From: Streptomyces sp. NBRC 110611
GTDB lineage: Bacteria > Actinomycetota > Actinomycetes > Streptomycetales > Streptomycetaceae
Assembly: GCF_001590865.1 (NCBI RefSeq)
Contig: NZ_BBUY01000008.1
Location: 1-64,000, forward strand
Direction: 5' to 3'
DNA: 64,000 bases
Part shown: positions 25,801-35,181 of the stretch, in pieces
Layout of the letters: each line of letters starts with the position of its first letter
How positions within the stretch are numbered: the stretch's first letter is position 1
The notes under the pieces: model-generated
The model's input: the letters and a program-made list of their open reading frames with translations, nothing else
Databases searched by the model: none
What the model was told of the DNA's origin: nothing
Program-made: the position numbers and the translations under genes

Positions 25801-26883
25801 CTACGCGTCCGAGGAGAAGCGGATCGATCCTGCTGGGATCTCGGCGTCGCACCAGATGCGGATGCCGTCGCGCAGCTCGTTGTCCGCGCCGACCCGGGCG
25901 CCGTCACCGATGACCGCGCCCTCCAGGACCGTACGGGCTCCGATGCGGGCCCCGGCGCCGATCAGCGAGTCGCGGATCCGGGCGCCGTCCTCGACGACCG
26001 CGCCTTCCAGGACGGCGCTGCCGTCGATCCGGGCGCCGGCGCCGATGGAGGCGCGCGCGCCGACGACGGTGCCGCCGCCGAGCTTGGCGTCCGGGGCGAC
26101 CTCGGCGGAGTCCAGGACCAGGCGCTCGCCGCAGCGGCCGGGCACCGCCGGGGACGGGGCGCGGCCCAGGACCAGGTCGGCGGAGCCGCGGACGAAGGCC
26201 TGCGGAGTGCCGAGGTCGAGCCAGTAGGTGGAGTCGACCATGCCCTGGAGGTGGGCACCGTCGGCGAGCAGCCCCGGGAAGGTCTCGCGTTCGACGGAGA
26301 CCGGGCGGCCGGCCGGGATGGTGTCGATGACCGAGCGGTTGAAGACGTACGCCCCGGCGTTGACCTGGTCGGTGACGATCTCCTCGGGGGTCTGCGGCTT
26401 CTCCAGGAAGGCGGTGACCCGGCCGGTGCCGTCCGTGGGCACCAGGCCGAAGGCGCGCGGGTCCTCGACCCGGGTCAGGTGGAGGGAGACGTCGGCACCG
26501 GAAGTGCGGTGGGTGTCGACCAGGGCCCGGATGTCCAGGCCGGTGAGGATGTCGCCATTGAAGATCAGCACCGGCTCGCCGGGGGCGGAGTGCAGCCGCT
26601 CCGCGACGTTGCGGATGGCGCCGCCGGTGCCCAGCGGCTCCTCCTCGGTCACGTACTCAAGATGCAGGCCGAGCGCCGACCCGTCACCGAAGTACGGCTC
26701 GAAGACCTCGGCGAGGTAGGAGGTGGCCAGGACGATGTGCTCGACGCCGGCGGCCCGGGCGCGGGCCAGCTGGTGGGTGAGGAACGGAACGCCGGCCGCC
26801 GGGACCATCGGCTTGGGCGTGCGCATCGTCAGCGGACGCAGCCGGGTGCCTTTGCCGCCGACCAGGAGGATCGCTTCAGTCAC
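25801..26883 (-). CDS. manC: NDP-sugar pyrophosphorylase (mannose-1-phosphate guanylyltransferase-like)
   Basis: A 360-residue nucleotidyltransferase. Residues 1-240 hold the GT-A-like catalytic domain, with the signature ILLVGGKGTRLRPLTMRTPKPM and the metal-site segment FNGDILTGLD. Residues ~255-345 form a left-handed beta-helix of hexapeptide repeats (VGARASIGAGARIDGSA, VLEGAVIGDGARVG). By family and by context with manA and the phosphomannomutase it probably makes GDP-mannose from mannose-1-phosphate and GTP, though glucose-1-phosphate thymidylyl or uridylyl activity cannot be excluded. The start is the ATG at 26883. Confidence 0.85.
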   Translation of the reverse strand: MTEAILLVGGKGTRLRPLTMRTPKPMVPAAGVPFLTHQLARARAAGVEHIVLATSYLAEVFEPYFGDGSALGLHLEYVTEEEPLGTGGAIRNVAERLHSAPGEPVLIFNGDILTGLDIRALVDTHRTSGADVSLHLTRVEDPRAFGLVPTDGTGRVTAFLEKPQTPEEIVTDQVNAGAYVFNRSVIDTIPAGRPVSVERETFPGLLADGAHLQGMVDSTYWLDLGTPQAFVRGSADLVLGRAPSPAVPGRCGERLVLDSAEVAPDAKLGGGTVVGARASIGAGARIDGSAVLEGAVVEDGARIRDSLIGAGARIGARTVLEGAVIGDGARVGADNELRDGIRIWCDAEIPAGSIRFSSDA

Positions 26884-27011
26884 CTTGTCTTCTCTGCTTC
26901 CTGCTGGGGTCGGCCGGTCGGCGGACCAGTGTAGGCAGACGACTCGGCGGGAAATGCCTAGACCCCGCGTCCGACGTCAGCCGAGAAGCCGGGCGTCGGT
27001 CGGAAGCCGGT

Positions 27012-28577
27012 TCATCGGCGGCCCTGCAGCTGGGCGGCGGTGAGGCGGGCGGCGGCCAGCTTGCTGTAGAGGTGGGCGCCGGGGCAGTCGGTGGTGAAGC
27101 CGTCGCGATGGCCGGAGAGGGTGTTCATCCGCACCTTGGCGCCCTTGGGGTAGCGGTTGCTGCCGGAGGACAGCAGCTGGATCTTGGCGCGCGGGTCGAC
27201 GCCGTAGAGGCCGAGCTTCCAGGACGTCAGGCGCGAGATGGCGTCGATGGCCGGCTTGGGCGGCTCGGATTCGGTGAAGGTGCCGAGGACGGCGATTCCG
27301 GTGCTCGCGTCGTTGAAGCCGAGGGTGTGCGCGCCCATCACGGGCTTGGCGACGCCGCCGGCGCGGCCTTCGTAGACCGTTCCGCACTTGTCGACGAGGA
27401 AGTTGTAGCCGATGTCCCGCCAGTGGTTGCTCTTGACGTGGAAGCGGTACATCGCGCGGATCAGCGAAGGCGCCTGTGCGCAGGTGTAGTTGTTGCCGGA
27501 TCCGCTGTGGTGGACGAAGGCGGCGCGCACGGTCTTGTTGTAGAGGAAGGTCTTCTCGCGGAGCTTCTCGTCGGCGCCCCAGCCGGCCCGGGTGATGATC
27601 CGCGGGCGCGGTCCGACGGCGGTCCGGTCCGGGTGGCTGCCGCCGACGGCGGCGAGGTCGGCCTGGGCGGCGGCCCGGTCGGCGGCCGGGATCTCGGTGG
27701 CGCCGAGCGGGACGAACTTGCTGTTGGCGGCGGAGGACGCAGTGGCCTCGGGGCCGAGCGGAACCGGCGGGTCGGTGCGCGCGCCGCGGTCCGTATTGCG
27801 ATCCGTGCTGCCGTCCGCACCCGGCCGGTGGCCGGGGTCGACGAGTTCCAGCCGGAGCCCGCGGGGGACGGCGACCGGGCCGCGATGGCCGGGCTCGGGG
27901 GTGATGCGCAGCTGCACGGCGTCGGAGTCGCCGACCCACAGGGGCGCGGTGCTGCCCCGTACGGCGCTGTCGCGGCGCTCGGCGGCGCCGGGGTCGGGGG
28001 CGTCGTCGTTGTGGGCCTGGACGTCCTGCCAGCCGGACCAGACGTGGCTGCCGGTGGCACGGGTGCGGACCTGGACCCGGGCCCCCAGCTCGGCGCGGGC
28101 GTCGTCCCAGACGACGCCCAGCAGCGAGAACGGCCGTACGGTGCGGGGCGGCAGGCCGAGCGCCCGCGGGGTGGGCGCGCTCGCGGTGTCGCGGTCGGTG
28201 GACTGCGGGAGGGGCGCGTCGAGGGCGGGCACCAGCAGGGACTGGGTGCTGCCCGGCAGTTCGCCGGTGCGTTCCGGGTCAGCGCCCTCGGGGCCGGTGC
28301 GCTCCGGGTCCGGGACCGGCGGACGGGCGACGGGCCCAGCACCGGTCCTGGTCCTGGCACTGGTCCTGGTCCCGGCACTGGTCCTGGTCCTGGTCCTGGT
28401 CACGTTCGTACTGGTCCTGGTCACGTTCCCGTTCGCGGTCCCGGTCACGGTGCCGGTACCGATCACAGTGCCGGTGCCGGTGCCGGGAACTGCGACGGCG
28501 GCGGCATCCGGCGCGGAGGGCAGGGCGATGGCGGCGCTGCACGCCGCGCCGAGACAGCTCGCGAGGAAGGGGCGCAT
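27012..28577 (-). CDS. secreted N-acetylmuramoyl-L-alanine amidase / PGRP protein
   Basis: A 521-residue exported protein. The first ~27 residues are a signal peptide (MRPFLASCLGAACSAAIALP). Residues ~30-85 are a low-complexity Gly/Thr/Arg/Ser repeat region coded by short imperfect tandem repeats. The C-terminal ~195 residues are an amidase_2/peptidoglycan-recognition domain: ITRAGWGADEKL, AAFVHHSGSGNNYTC (zinc His), IGYNFLVDKCGTVYEGR, GAHTLGFNDASTGIAVLG, and GHRDGFTTDCPG with the zinc-site Cys. The residues for zinc amidase activity appear present, so it probably trims peptide stems from peptidoglycan outside the cell. The start is the ATG at 28577. Confidence 0.92.
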   Translation of the reverse strand: MRPFLASCLGAACSAAIALPSAPDAAAVAVPGTGTGTVIGTGTVTGTANGNVTRTSTNVTRTRTRTSAGTRTSARTRTGAGPVARPPVPDPERTGPEGADPERTGELPGSTQSLLVPALDAPLPQSTDRDTASAPTPRALGLPPRTVRPFSLLGVVWDDARAELGARVQVRTRATGSHVWSGWQDVQAHNDDAPDPGAAERRDSAVRGSTAPLWVGDSDAVQLRITPEPGHRGPVAVPRGLRLELVDPGHRPGADGSTDRNTDRGARTDPPVPLGPEATASSAANSKFVPLGATEIPAADRAAAQADLAAVGGSHPDRTAVGPRPRIITRAGWGADEKLREKTFLYNKTVRAAFVHHSGSGNNYTCAQAPSLIRAMYRFHVKSNHWRDIGYNFLVDKCGTVYEGRAGGVAKPVMGAHTLGFNDASTGIAVLGTFTESEPPKPAIDAISRLTSWKLGLYGVDPRAKIQLLSSGSNRYPKGAKVRMNTLSGHRDGFTTDCPGAHLYSKLAAARLTAAQLQGRR

Positions 28578-28705
28578 GGCAGCATCGTGAACACGGCCGA
28601 CGGGAACCCGCCAACGCGGACCTGACGGGGCATCCGCCGATCCGGTGTCCCGGGGCTGCCGTGCCCGACCCTCCGTCAGCCGCCGCCCCGCGTACCCTTG
28701 CCGCG

Positions 28706-29467
28706 ATGAACGCCACCGATCGCACCCCCGCCGACCTGCTGAGTTCCGCGCTCGCCGCGGACCCGGCCCGCCCGCTGGTGACCTTCTACGACGACGCCAC
28801 CGGTGAGCGTGTGGAACTGTCCGTCGCCACCTTCGCCAATTGGGTGGCCAAGACCGCCAACTACCTCCAGGGTGATCTGGCCGCCGAGCCCGGTGACCGG
28901 CTGGCCCTGCTGCTGCCCGCGCACTGGCAGACCGCCGTCTGGCTGCTGGCCTGTTCCTCGGTGGGCGTGGTCGCGGAGGTGGACGGCGATCCGGCCGCCG
29001 CGGATCTGGTCGTCGCGGGGCCCGACCGGCTCGACGCCGCCCGGGCCTGCTCCGGGGAGCGGGTGGCGCTGGCGCTGCGCCCGATGGGCGGCCGGTTCCC
29101 GCAGCCGCCGGAGGGCTTCGCGGACTACGCCGTGGAGGTTCCCGGCCAGGGCGACCGGTTCGCGCCGTTCGCTCCGGTGGACCCGGGTGCGCCGGCGCTG
29201 GCCGTCGGTGGCGAGGAGCTGACCGGTGCCGGGATCGTGGCCCGTGCGCTGGCCGACGCGGGCGCGGCCGGGCTGCCGGAGGCGCCCCGGGTGCTGTCGG
29301 GGCTGCCGTTCGGCACCTGGCAGGGCCTGTCCTACGGGCTGTACGCGCCGCTGGCGTCCGGTGGGTCGGTCGTGCTCTGCCGGCACGCGGACCAGCTGGG
29401 CGCCGAGGCCGCGGCGGACCGCGAGACCAGCGAGAAGATCACGTTCCGGGCGCCGGCAGCGGTCTGA
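28706..29467 (+). CDS. TIGR03089-like protein (truncated acyl-adenylate fold)
   Basis: A 253-residue protein similar to the actinobacterial TIGR03089 family, which looks like the N-terminal part of an AMP-binding enzyme. It has the adenylate-enzyme-like opening RPLVTFYDDATGERVELS and FANWVAKTANYLQ, then GDRLALLLPAHWQTAVWLLAC. The ATP-binding P-loop and C-terminal lid of true adenylate-forming enzymes are absent, so activity is unlikely. The ATG at 28706 starts the conserved part. It is divergent from the amidase gene and precedes the LCP array, a placement common in Streptomyces. Confidence 0.82.
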   Translation: MNATDRTPADLLSSALAADPARPLVTFYDDATGERVELSVATFANWVAKTANYLQGDLAAEPGDRLALLLPAHWQTAVWLLACSSVGVVAEVDGDPAAADLVVAGPDRLDAARACSGERVALALRPMGGRFPQPPEGFADYAVEVPGQGDRFAPFAPVDPGAPALAVGGEELTGAGIVARALADAGAAGLPEAPRVLSGLPFGTWQGLSYGLYAPLASGGSVVLCRHADQLGAEAAADRETSEKITFRAPAAV

Positions 29468-29614
29468 GGCGTCTGAGGCGGCGCCCCGGCCCCAGGGTTC
29501 CCCCAGGGCAGGTGCCGGAAGTCCCGTCTGCCTCTCCCCGCCATGGTCCGCCGGGCGGACGAGCCGGAGCGCTCCCGGCAGGACGGTGTGCCGGTTTCGG
29601 GCCATGCTCGGGGG

Positions 29615-30877
29615 ATGACCGATACGCCCGAGCCGCCCCGGTTCACCGGCTGGGCCGAGCGCCCCGCCAGGGGGGCGGGGACGGACCGGCCGGGGTCACC
29701 GCGCCGGCGGCGATGGCGGCGGTGGCGGCGAGGGCACTGGGTGGCCTTCGGGACGGCCGGTGCGCTGCTGGCCGGCGCCGGCGGCCTCGGCTGGGCGCTG
29801 TACGCCGAGCTGAACGGCAACATCCGTATCGACAGCGCCATCGAGCGGGAGCTCCGCAAGTGGGAGTCGGAGCGGCCGCCGGGGGGCCCGCCGAACGCCG
29901 AGAACCTGCTGCTGATCGGGTCCGACAGCCGCCAGGGCGGCAACCGCCGGTACGGCAGCGCCGCAGGCCGACGCGCGGACACCACGATGCTGCTGCACCT
30001 GGCGGCGGACCGGCAGAGCGCCACCGCGGTCAGCATTCCGCGCGACCTGATGGTGCGGGTGCCGCAGTGCGAGCGCTCCGACGGGCAGCAGACCGAGCCC
30101 CAGACGGCCCAGTTCAACTGGTCGTTCGCGTTCGGCGGGGCGGCCTGCTCGATCCGTACGGTCGAGCAGATGACCGCGGTCCGCGTCGACCACTACCTCC
30201 TCATCGACTTCGTCGGCTTCACGAAGATGGTGGACGCGGTGGACGGGGTCGAGGTCTGTCTGCCGCGGGCGGTCCGTGACGACGCGGCGCGGCTGCGGCT
30301 GCCCGCGGGGCGGCAGACGCTGAACGGGGAGGACGCCCTGGCATATGTCCGGGCACGGGAGGGTCTGGGTGACGGCAGCGACACCCAGCGCATGGAGCGA
30401 CAGCAGCGATTTCTTGGTGCTCTGGTGAAGAAAGTGCAGAGTAATGGTGTCCTGCTCAATCCGGCCCGGCTGTATCCGGTCCTGGAGGCCGCGACGAGTT
30501 CGCTGACGACGGATCCCGGGCTCGCGTCGCTGAGAGGACTGTACGAATTGGTGCGCAGTACGCGCCGCATTCCCACCGACCGGGTGCAGTTCCTGACCGT
30601 TCCACGCCGGGAGTACCGCTACGATCCCAATCGCGACGAACTCGTACAGCCGGACGCCGACCGGCTCTTCGGGCAGCTGCGCAAGGATCTTCCCGTGACG
30701 GTGGAGCCGGGGCGCGACGCCGGGGAGGAGCCGTCCCGCGGCGGCAGCGGATCGGCCGGCGAGGTCTCGCGGGGCACGCCGGAAGACACCTCGCCGCCGT
30801 CACCGTCGGCGTCACCGTCGGCGAGTTCCGGCCCGACCTTTCCGGGGACGACGGCGGAACACGGCATCTGCGAATAA
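29615..30877 (+). CDS. LytR-CpsA-Psr (LCP) family protein 1
   Basis: A 420-residue LCP protein, an extracytoplasmic enzyme family that moves glycopolymers from a lipid carrier to peptidoglycan. A basic Arg-rich N-terminus (cytoplasmic, ~27-41) leads into a membrane anchor (~42-63). The LCP domain (~96-270) shows NLLLIGSDSRQGG, ADTTMLLHLAADR, VSIPRDLMVRVP and DALAYVRAREGLGDGSD, including the arginines that bind the pyrophosphate. It lacks the C-terminal LytR_C domain and ends in a Ser/Pro-rich tail. The start is uncertain: ATG at 29615 chosen, but its ribosome site is poor; 29543 is an alternative. Confidence 0.9.
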   Translation: MTDTPEPPRFTGWAERPARGAGTDRPGSPRRRRWRRWRRGHWVAFGTAGALLAGAGGLGWALYAELNGNIRIDSAIERELRKWESERPPGGPPNAENLLLIGSDSRQGGNRRYGSAAGRRADTTMLLHLAADRQSATAVSIPRDLMVRVPQCERSDGQQTEPQTAQFNWSFAFGGAACSIRTVEQMTAVRVDHYLLIDFVGFTKMVDAVDGVEVCLPRAVRDDAARLRLPAGRQTLNGEDALAYVRAREGLGDGSDTQRMERQQRFLGALVKKVQSNGVLLNPARLYPVLEAATSSLTTDPGLASLRGLYELVRSTRRIPTDRVQFLTVPRREYRYDPNRDELVQPDADRLFGQLRKDLPVTVEPGRDAGEEPSRGGSGSAGEVSRGTPEDTSPPSPSASPSASSGPTFPGTTAEHGICE

Positions 30878-31032
30878 AGATGCCGCAAAGGACGCTTGGC
30901 GACTCGAATGGATTGGGCGGATTGCCCAGGTGTAGGGAAGTGGAATTTGTCACGCGCGTCGCGGGGCGCTGAACTGGGCGGATAGTGTGAGCGATCCGGC
31001 CGCGCAGTTGGCTGGCCGATGACCATGCACTA

Positions 31033-31061
31033 TTGACATGTACGCACGATCGACCTACCGA
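31033..31061 (+). promoter_or_regulatory. candidate promoter of LCP gene 2
   Basis: A perfect TTGACA at 31033-31038 and a TACCGA at 31056-31061, 17 bp apart, lie about 50 bp before the GTG start of the second LCP gene. This is a sigma-70-type layout in an AT-richer spacer. Confidence 0.45.
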
Positions 31062-31112
31062 GCGCCTTGAGGGGATGGCGCCGCGTGGCACCGACGGAGG
31101 ACTTCAGGCACC

Positions 31113-32984
31113 GTGGACGCGCAAGGCCGTGGGCGCGCGGGCGACGACAACGTCGATCCCGCCGATCAGTGGGTGTTCGACCCGAACACCGGCAGCTACC
31201 AGCTGCGGCTCGACCCCGCCGGTCAAGGCCCCGGCCGGCCCGCCGGACGCGGGACTCCCGGCTCCGGACGCACCACGCACCACCCCGGCGGCGAGACGGG
31301 CGACACCGACACCCGGCCGCTGCCGGTCCAGCGCCGCCGCCGGACCGAGCCGCCCGAGGGCGACGGCGGCGAGCGGCGGCAGCCCGAGGGTGACGGCGAC
31401 GAGCGGCGGCAGCCCGAGGGTGACGGCGACGAGCGGACCGGGGACGGCGACGGCGAGCGCCGCGCCACCGGCGGCCGGGCCGCGCGCCGGACGGCCGGGA
31501 ACCGCGGCGCGGCGTCCTCCTCGACGGGCGGTCCGACGCGCCGGCGCAAGCCCAAGCCGAAGGCGTCCGGCAAGAAGAAGGCGCTGTACTGGACGGCCGG
31601 TGTGGTGGGCTTCGTCCTCGTCGCCGGCTGCGGCGGCGCCTTCTACCTCTACCAGCAGCTGAACGGCAACATCAGCAAGGTCGACGTCGGCGTGGAGAAC
31701 CCCGCGGTGTCCGACGGCCCGGTGAACCTGCTGATCATCGGGACGGACGCCCGCACCGGCAAGGGCAACTCGGGCTACGGCGACGCCGAGAGCGTCGGGC
31801 ACGCGGACACCACGATCCTGATGCACATCTCCAAGGACCGGTCGAACGCCACCGCGCTGAGCATCCCGCGCGACCTGATCACCGACATCCCGGACTGCCC
31901 CACGACGCAGAAGGACGGCTCGAAGAAGGTCATCCCCGGTCAGCGGGGGGTGCGGTTCAACACCAGCCTGGGCCAGGAGGAGCGGGACCCCGGCTGCACC
32001 TGGCGCACCGTCGAGAAGCTCACCGGCCTGAAGATCGACCACTTCATGATGGCCGACTTCAACGCGGTCAAGGACCTGACCGAGGCGGTGGACGGGGTCG
32101 AGGTCTGTGCCGCCAAGGACATCGACGACCCCAAGTCGCATCTGAAGCTCAAGGCCGGCCGGCACACCGTCAAGGGCGAGCAGGCGCTGGCGTTCGTCCG
32201 TACCCGGCACGCCGTCGGCTTCGGCAGCGACCTGGACCGGATCAAGATGCAGCAGCAGTTCCTCAGTTCGCTGATCCGGAAGCTGAAGTCGGACGCCTTC
32301 TCCAGCCCCGGCAAGCTCTACGACGTCAGCCAGGCGGCGACCAAGGCGCTCACCGTCGACACCGGTATCGACACCGCGAAGAAGCTGCTGGACTTCGGCT
32401 CCGACCTCAAGCGGGTCAACCTCGACAAGGTCACCTTCGCCACGGTGCCGGTGCTGGACAACCCCAATGACAAGGCCACCGTCATCCTGGACAAGGCCAA
32501 GGCCGACCCGCTGTTCGCGATGGTCCGGGCCGACCACACCCTGGCCAAGGGTGAGAAGAAGCAGGAGAAGGAGAAGGACAAGGACTCCGGGCCGGCGAAG
32601 AAGGCCCCGGCGGCGCTCGTACGGGTCGATGTCACCAACGGCGGCGGGCCGATCGGCTCGGCCCAGATGACCGTGGACTGGCTGCAGAACACCAAGGGCG
32701 CCCGGCTCTCCACCAACGCCGGCAACGCCCCCGAGAAACTCGCCGCCACCCGCCTCGAATACGCGCCCAACCAGGCCGACCAGGCCGCGACACTGACCGA
32801 CTGGATGGGCCTGCCCAAGAGCGCGCTGAAGAAGTCCGCGCAGGACGCCGGCGCCCGCGTACCGATGAAGCTCGTCCTCGGCAAGGACTTCACGGCACCG
32901 GGCACGCCCGTCACGGCGCCGACCGAAACCCCGGACGGGGTACAGAACGTCAACGCGGATGACAAGAACATCTGCGCCAAGTAA
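31113..32984 (+). CDS. LCP family protein 2 with LytR_C domain
   Basis: A 623-residue LCP protein with a long, charged cytoplasmic lead (~1-150) that includes three ERRQPEGDGD-type decapeptide repeats (DNA 31341-31430). A membrane anchor lies at ~155-178. The LCP catalytic domain (~200-375) carries NLLIIGTDARTGKG, ADTTILMHISKDR, LSIPRDLITDIP and ALAFVRTRHAVGFGSD. A LytR_C domain (~500-590) starts at VRVDVTNGGGPIGSAQ. The GTG start at 31113 has GGAGG about 12 nt upstream. It probably ligates a cell-wall glycopolymer; the Asp/Arg-rich lead suggests a cytoplasmic partner. Confidence 0.92.
   Translation: MDAQGRGRAGDDNVDPADQWVFDPNTGSYQLRLDPAGQGPGRPAGRGTPGSGRTTHHPGGETGDTDTRPLPVQRRRRTEPPEGDGGERRQPEGDGDERRQPEGDGDERTGDGDGERRATGGRAARRTAGNRGAASSSTGGPTRRRKPKPKASGKKKALYWTAGVVGFVLVAGCGGAFYLYQQLNGNISKVDVGVENPAVSDGPVNLLIIGTDARTGKGNSGYGDAESVGHADTTILMHISKDRSNATALSIPRDLITDIPDCPTTQKDGSKKVIPGQRGVRFNTSLGQEERDPGCTWRTVEKLTGLKIDHFMMADFNAVKDLTEAVDGVEVCAAKDIDDPKSHLKLKAGRHTVKGEQALAFVRTRHAVGFGSDLDRIKMQQQFLSSLIRKLKSDAFSSPGKLYDVSQAATKALTVDTGIDTAKKLLDFGSDLKRVNLDKVTFATVPVLDNPNDKATVILDKAKADPLFAMVRADHTLAKGEKKQEKEKDKDSGPAKKAPAALVRVDVTNGGGPIGSAQMTVDWLQNTKGARLSTNAGNAPEKLAATRLEYAPNQADQAATLTDWMGLPKSALKKSAQDAGARVPMKLVLGKDFTAPGTPVTAPTETPDGVQNVNADDKNICAK
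31341..31436. repeat. 30-bp tandem repeat coding for ERRQPEGDGD
   Basis: Two identical 30-bp units (31371-31400 and 31401-31430), preceded by a degenerate copy (31341-31370) and followed by a 6-bp remnant, lie within the cytoplasmic region of LCP gene 2. Unit length preserves the frame. Confidence 0.85.
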
Positions 32985-33032
32985 CCATCCGCACGCAGCA
33001 ACCATCTGCGCGCAGTAACCATCTGCATCGGT
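32982..33032. repeat. 17-bp tandem repeat at the stop of LCP gene 2
   Basis: Units TAACCATCCGCACGCAG (32982-32998), CAACCATCTGCGCGCAG (32999-33015) and a partial TAACCATCTGCATCGG (33016-) begin exactly at the TAA stop codon of LCP gene 2. Confidence 0.85.
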
Positions 33033-33121
33033 GATCCGAGCGGGACCCGGCCGCTTGCCCAGGCGCCGCCGACCGCAGCACCGAACTGAACGTGAACTGA
33101 ACCTGACGGGGAGAGAGCCCA

Positions 33122-34816
33122 ATGCCGCAGAGCAGTGTGCGTGGTGACCGGCCGAAACGGCGGAACCGGCCGGACGCACAGCAACTGGGCTGGGACGACA
33201 GCCTCTACGACACCGAGGGCGCCGACAGCAGAGGCGGCGAGGGCGGCGAGGACGGCGGAGACAGCAAGGACACCAAGAACACCCACGACACCAAGAGCAG
33301 CAGGGGAACCAAGGCCGGCAAGGGCACCAAGGGCGGCAAAGGCCGCAAGGCGCTGCGCTGGTCCGCGATCACCCTCGCCGTCCTCATAGTGGGCACGGCC
33401 GGCGCCGGTTACTGGTACTACGAGCACCTCAACGCGAACCTCCAGAAGGCCCCGCGCTCCCTGGGCGGCGGCGGTCTGAAGAAGCCCGACCCCAACGCCT
33501 TCGGCCAGACTCCACTCAACATCCTGCTGCTCGGCTCGGACGGCCGGAACAGCGAGAAGAACATCGAGCTGGGCGGCGCCCGGCAGGACGCGGACCGCAA
33601 GCCGCTGGCCGACGTCCAGATGCTGGTGCACGTCTCCGCCGACCGCAGCAACATGTCGGTGATCTCCATCCCCCGGGACACCCGGGTGACGATCCCCCAG
33701 TGCACCGACCCGAAGACCGGCGAGGTCTATCCGCAGACCACCGAGTCCATCAACGAGTCCCTCCAGCACGGCGGTCCGGGCTGTACCGTCGCCACCTGGC
33801 AGGAGCTGACCGGCATCTACATCGACCACTTCATGATGGTCGACTTCGCCGGTGTGGTGTCCATGGCCGACGCCATCGGCGGCGTCCCCGTCTGCGTCGA
33901 CCGGAACGTCTACTCGCACGACAGCAAGGGCCACGGCAGCGGCCTGAAGCTCACCAAGGGCACCCACCCGGTCAAGGGGGTCCAGGCGCTGCAGTGGCTG
34001 CGGACCCGTTACGGCTTCGAGGACAACACCGACATCGGCCGGGCCAAGGCCCAGCACATGTACATGAACTCGATGGTCCGCCAGCTGAAGAAGGACGCCA
34101 AGCTCACCAACCCCGGCGAACTGCGCGCCCTCGCGGAGGCCGCGACCAGCGCACTCACCGTGGACGACGGCCTCGGCACCGTGAAGAAGCTCTTCGACCT
34201 GGGCGGTGACCTCAGCCGGGTGCCGACCGGGCGCATCACGATGGTCACCATGCCGTGGGTGTACAGCTCCGGCGAGGAGTACGTCCTGCCCAAGCCGGGC
34301 GAGGCGGACCAGACCTTCGCGATGCTGCGCAACGACACCGCGCTGGACGGCAAGGACAAGACGAAGAAGCCCGCCCCCGACCCCAAGCCATCAACCCCCA
34401 AGGAAAATCTGAAGGTTGTGGTGCAGAACGGCACCGACAGCAGGGTGACCGGCCCGGTGTCCGGCCGCGCCTCCGCCGTCCAGCAGCGCCTGGCGGGCCT
34501 CGGCTACACCGCAGCCGCCACCGACACGTCGCTCACCAGCCAGGCGGACACCACCCTCACGTACCACGGCAAGGACCGGCGGGGCGACGCCCTGACCCTC
34601 GCCAAAGCCCTCGGCCTCCCCAACAGCGCAGTAAGGGAGTCCAGTTCGGCCACCTCGATGCGCCTGGTGATCGGCAACGACTGGCGCGACGGCACGACGT
34701 ACCCGAAGCAGCCCAGCGACGACAAGCCCGCCCGCAAGGCCCCGGACAGCGCCGACGCCCTCAACGGCGAGGACACCAAGGCCTGCATGAAGGTGAACCC
34801 GCAGTACTCGTTCTGA
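33122..34816 (+). CDS. LCP family protein 3 with LytR_C domain
   Basis: A 564-residue LCP protein. The cytoplasmic lead (~1-77) is Gly/Asp/Lys-rich, followed by a membrane anchor at ~78-98. The LCP domain (~133-310) shows NILLLGSDGRNSEKN, ADVQMLVHVSADRSN, ISIPRDTRVTIP and ALQWLRTRYGFEDNTD. A LytR_C domain follows at ~430-520 (LKVVVQNGTDSRVTGPVSGR). The ATG at 33122 has GGGGAGAGAG upstream. It lies 137 bp after LCP gene 2 in the same direction and is the last backbone gene before the first accessory island. Confidence 0.93.
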   Translation: MPQSSVRGDRPKRRNRPDAQQLGWDDSLYDTEGADSRGGEGGEDGGDSKDTKNTHDTKSSRGTKAGKGTKGGKGRKALRWSAITLAVLIVGTAGAGYWYYEHLNANLQKAPRSLGGGGLKKPDPNAFGQTPLNILLLGSDGRNSEKNIELGGARQDADRKPLADVQMLVHVSADRSNMSVISIPRDTRVTIPQCTDPKTGEVYPQTTESINESLQHGGPGCTVATWQELTGIYIDHFMMVDFAGVVSMADAIGGVPVCVDRNVYSHDSKGHGSGLKLTKGTHPVKGVQALQWLRTRYGFEDNTDIGRAKAQHMYMNSMVRQLKKDAKLTNPGELRALAEAATSALTVDDGLGTVKKLFDLGGDLSRVPTGRITMVTMPWVYSSGEEYVLPKPGEADQTFAMLRNDTALDGKDKTKKPAPDPKPSTPKENLKVVVQNGTDSRVTGPVSGRASAVQQRLAGLGYTAAATDTSLTSQADTTLTYHGKDRRGDALTLAKALGLPNSAVRESSSATSMRLVIGNDWRDGTTYPKQPSDDKPARKAPDSADALNGEDTKACMKVNPQYSF

Positions 34817-34873
34817 CCAGCAAACGGTCGGCGGGCCATGCCGCCGTGCGCGCCTGCAGATGACTCGGCCTGA

Positions 34874-35181
34874 GGGCTCGGCGCAACCACCGGGGCGGGC
34901 ACTGCCAGCGCGTCCGGCGACTGCAGCTACATCTGGGGCGTAAAGCGGAAATCTGACGCCGTCGACACCCTCGTCCACACTATCGACCTCAAAGCGGGAC
35001 CTGCCGCGGAGTGCGGGACGGTGGCGCGGGTAAAGAGTGGAACACAGTTTGACGCCTGGTGCTGGGTCACCAACTCCTACGGAAGGCAGTGGATCTGGGG
35101 GAGATGAGGGGCACCGGGGCCGGTGGCTGGGTGTACTTCGCTGACCGGCACAAGGGCCCGGGCGCGGAGCGCCACTGTTAG
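34874..35181 (+). pseudogene. remnant of a secreted SH3-like protein
   Basis: A plus-strand reading frame from about 34874 reads GLGATTGAGTASASGDCSY, then AECGTVARVKSGTQFDAWCW and VTNSYGRQWIWGR before a TGA at 35106. One base out of frame it continues GGWVYFADRHKGPG and ends in Cys-TAG at 35181. Together these look like the C-terminal two-thirds of a small Streptomyces exported SH3-type protein: the AxA-like region of a signal peptide, paired cysteines, and the WVTNSxGxxWIWGR and GWVYFADR strands. The signal peptide and start codon are missing and one frameshift is needed, so it is broken. It marks the start of the first accessory island. Confidence 0.6.
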
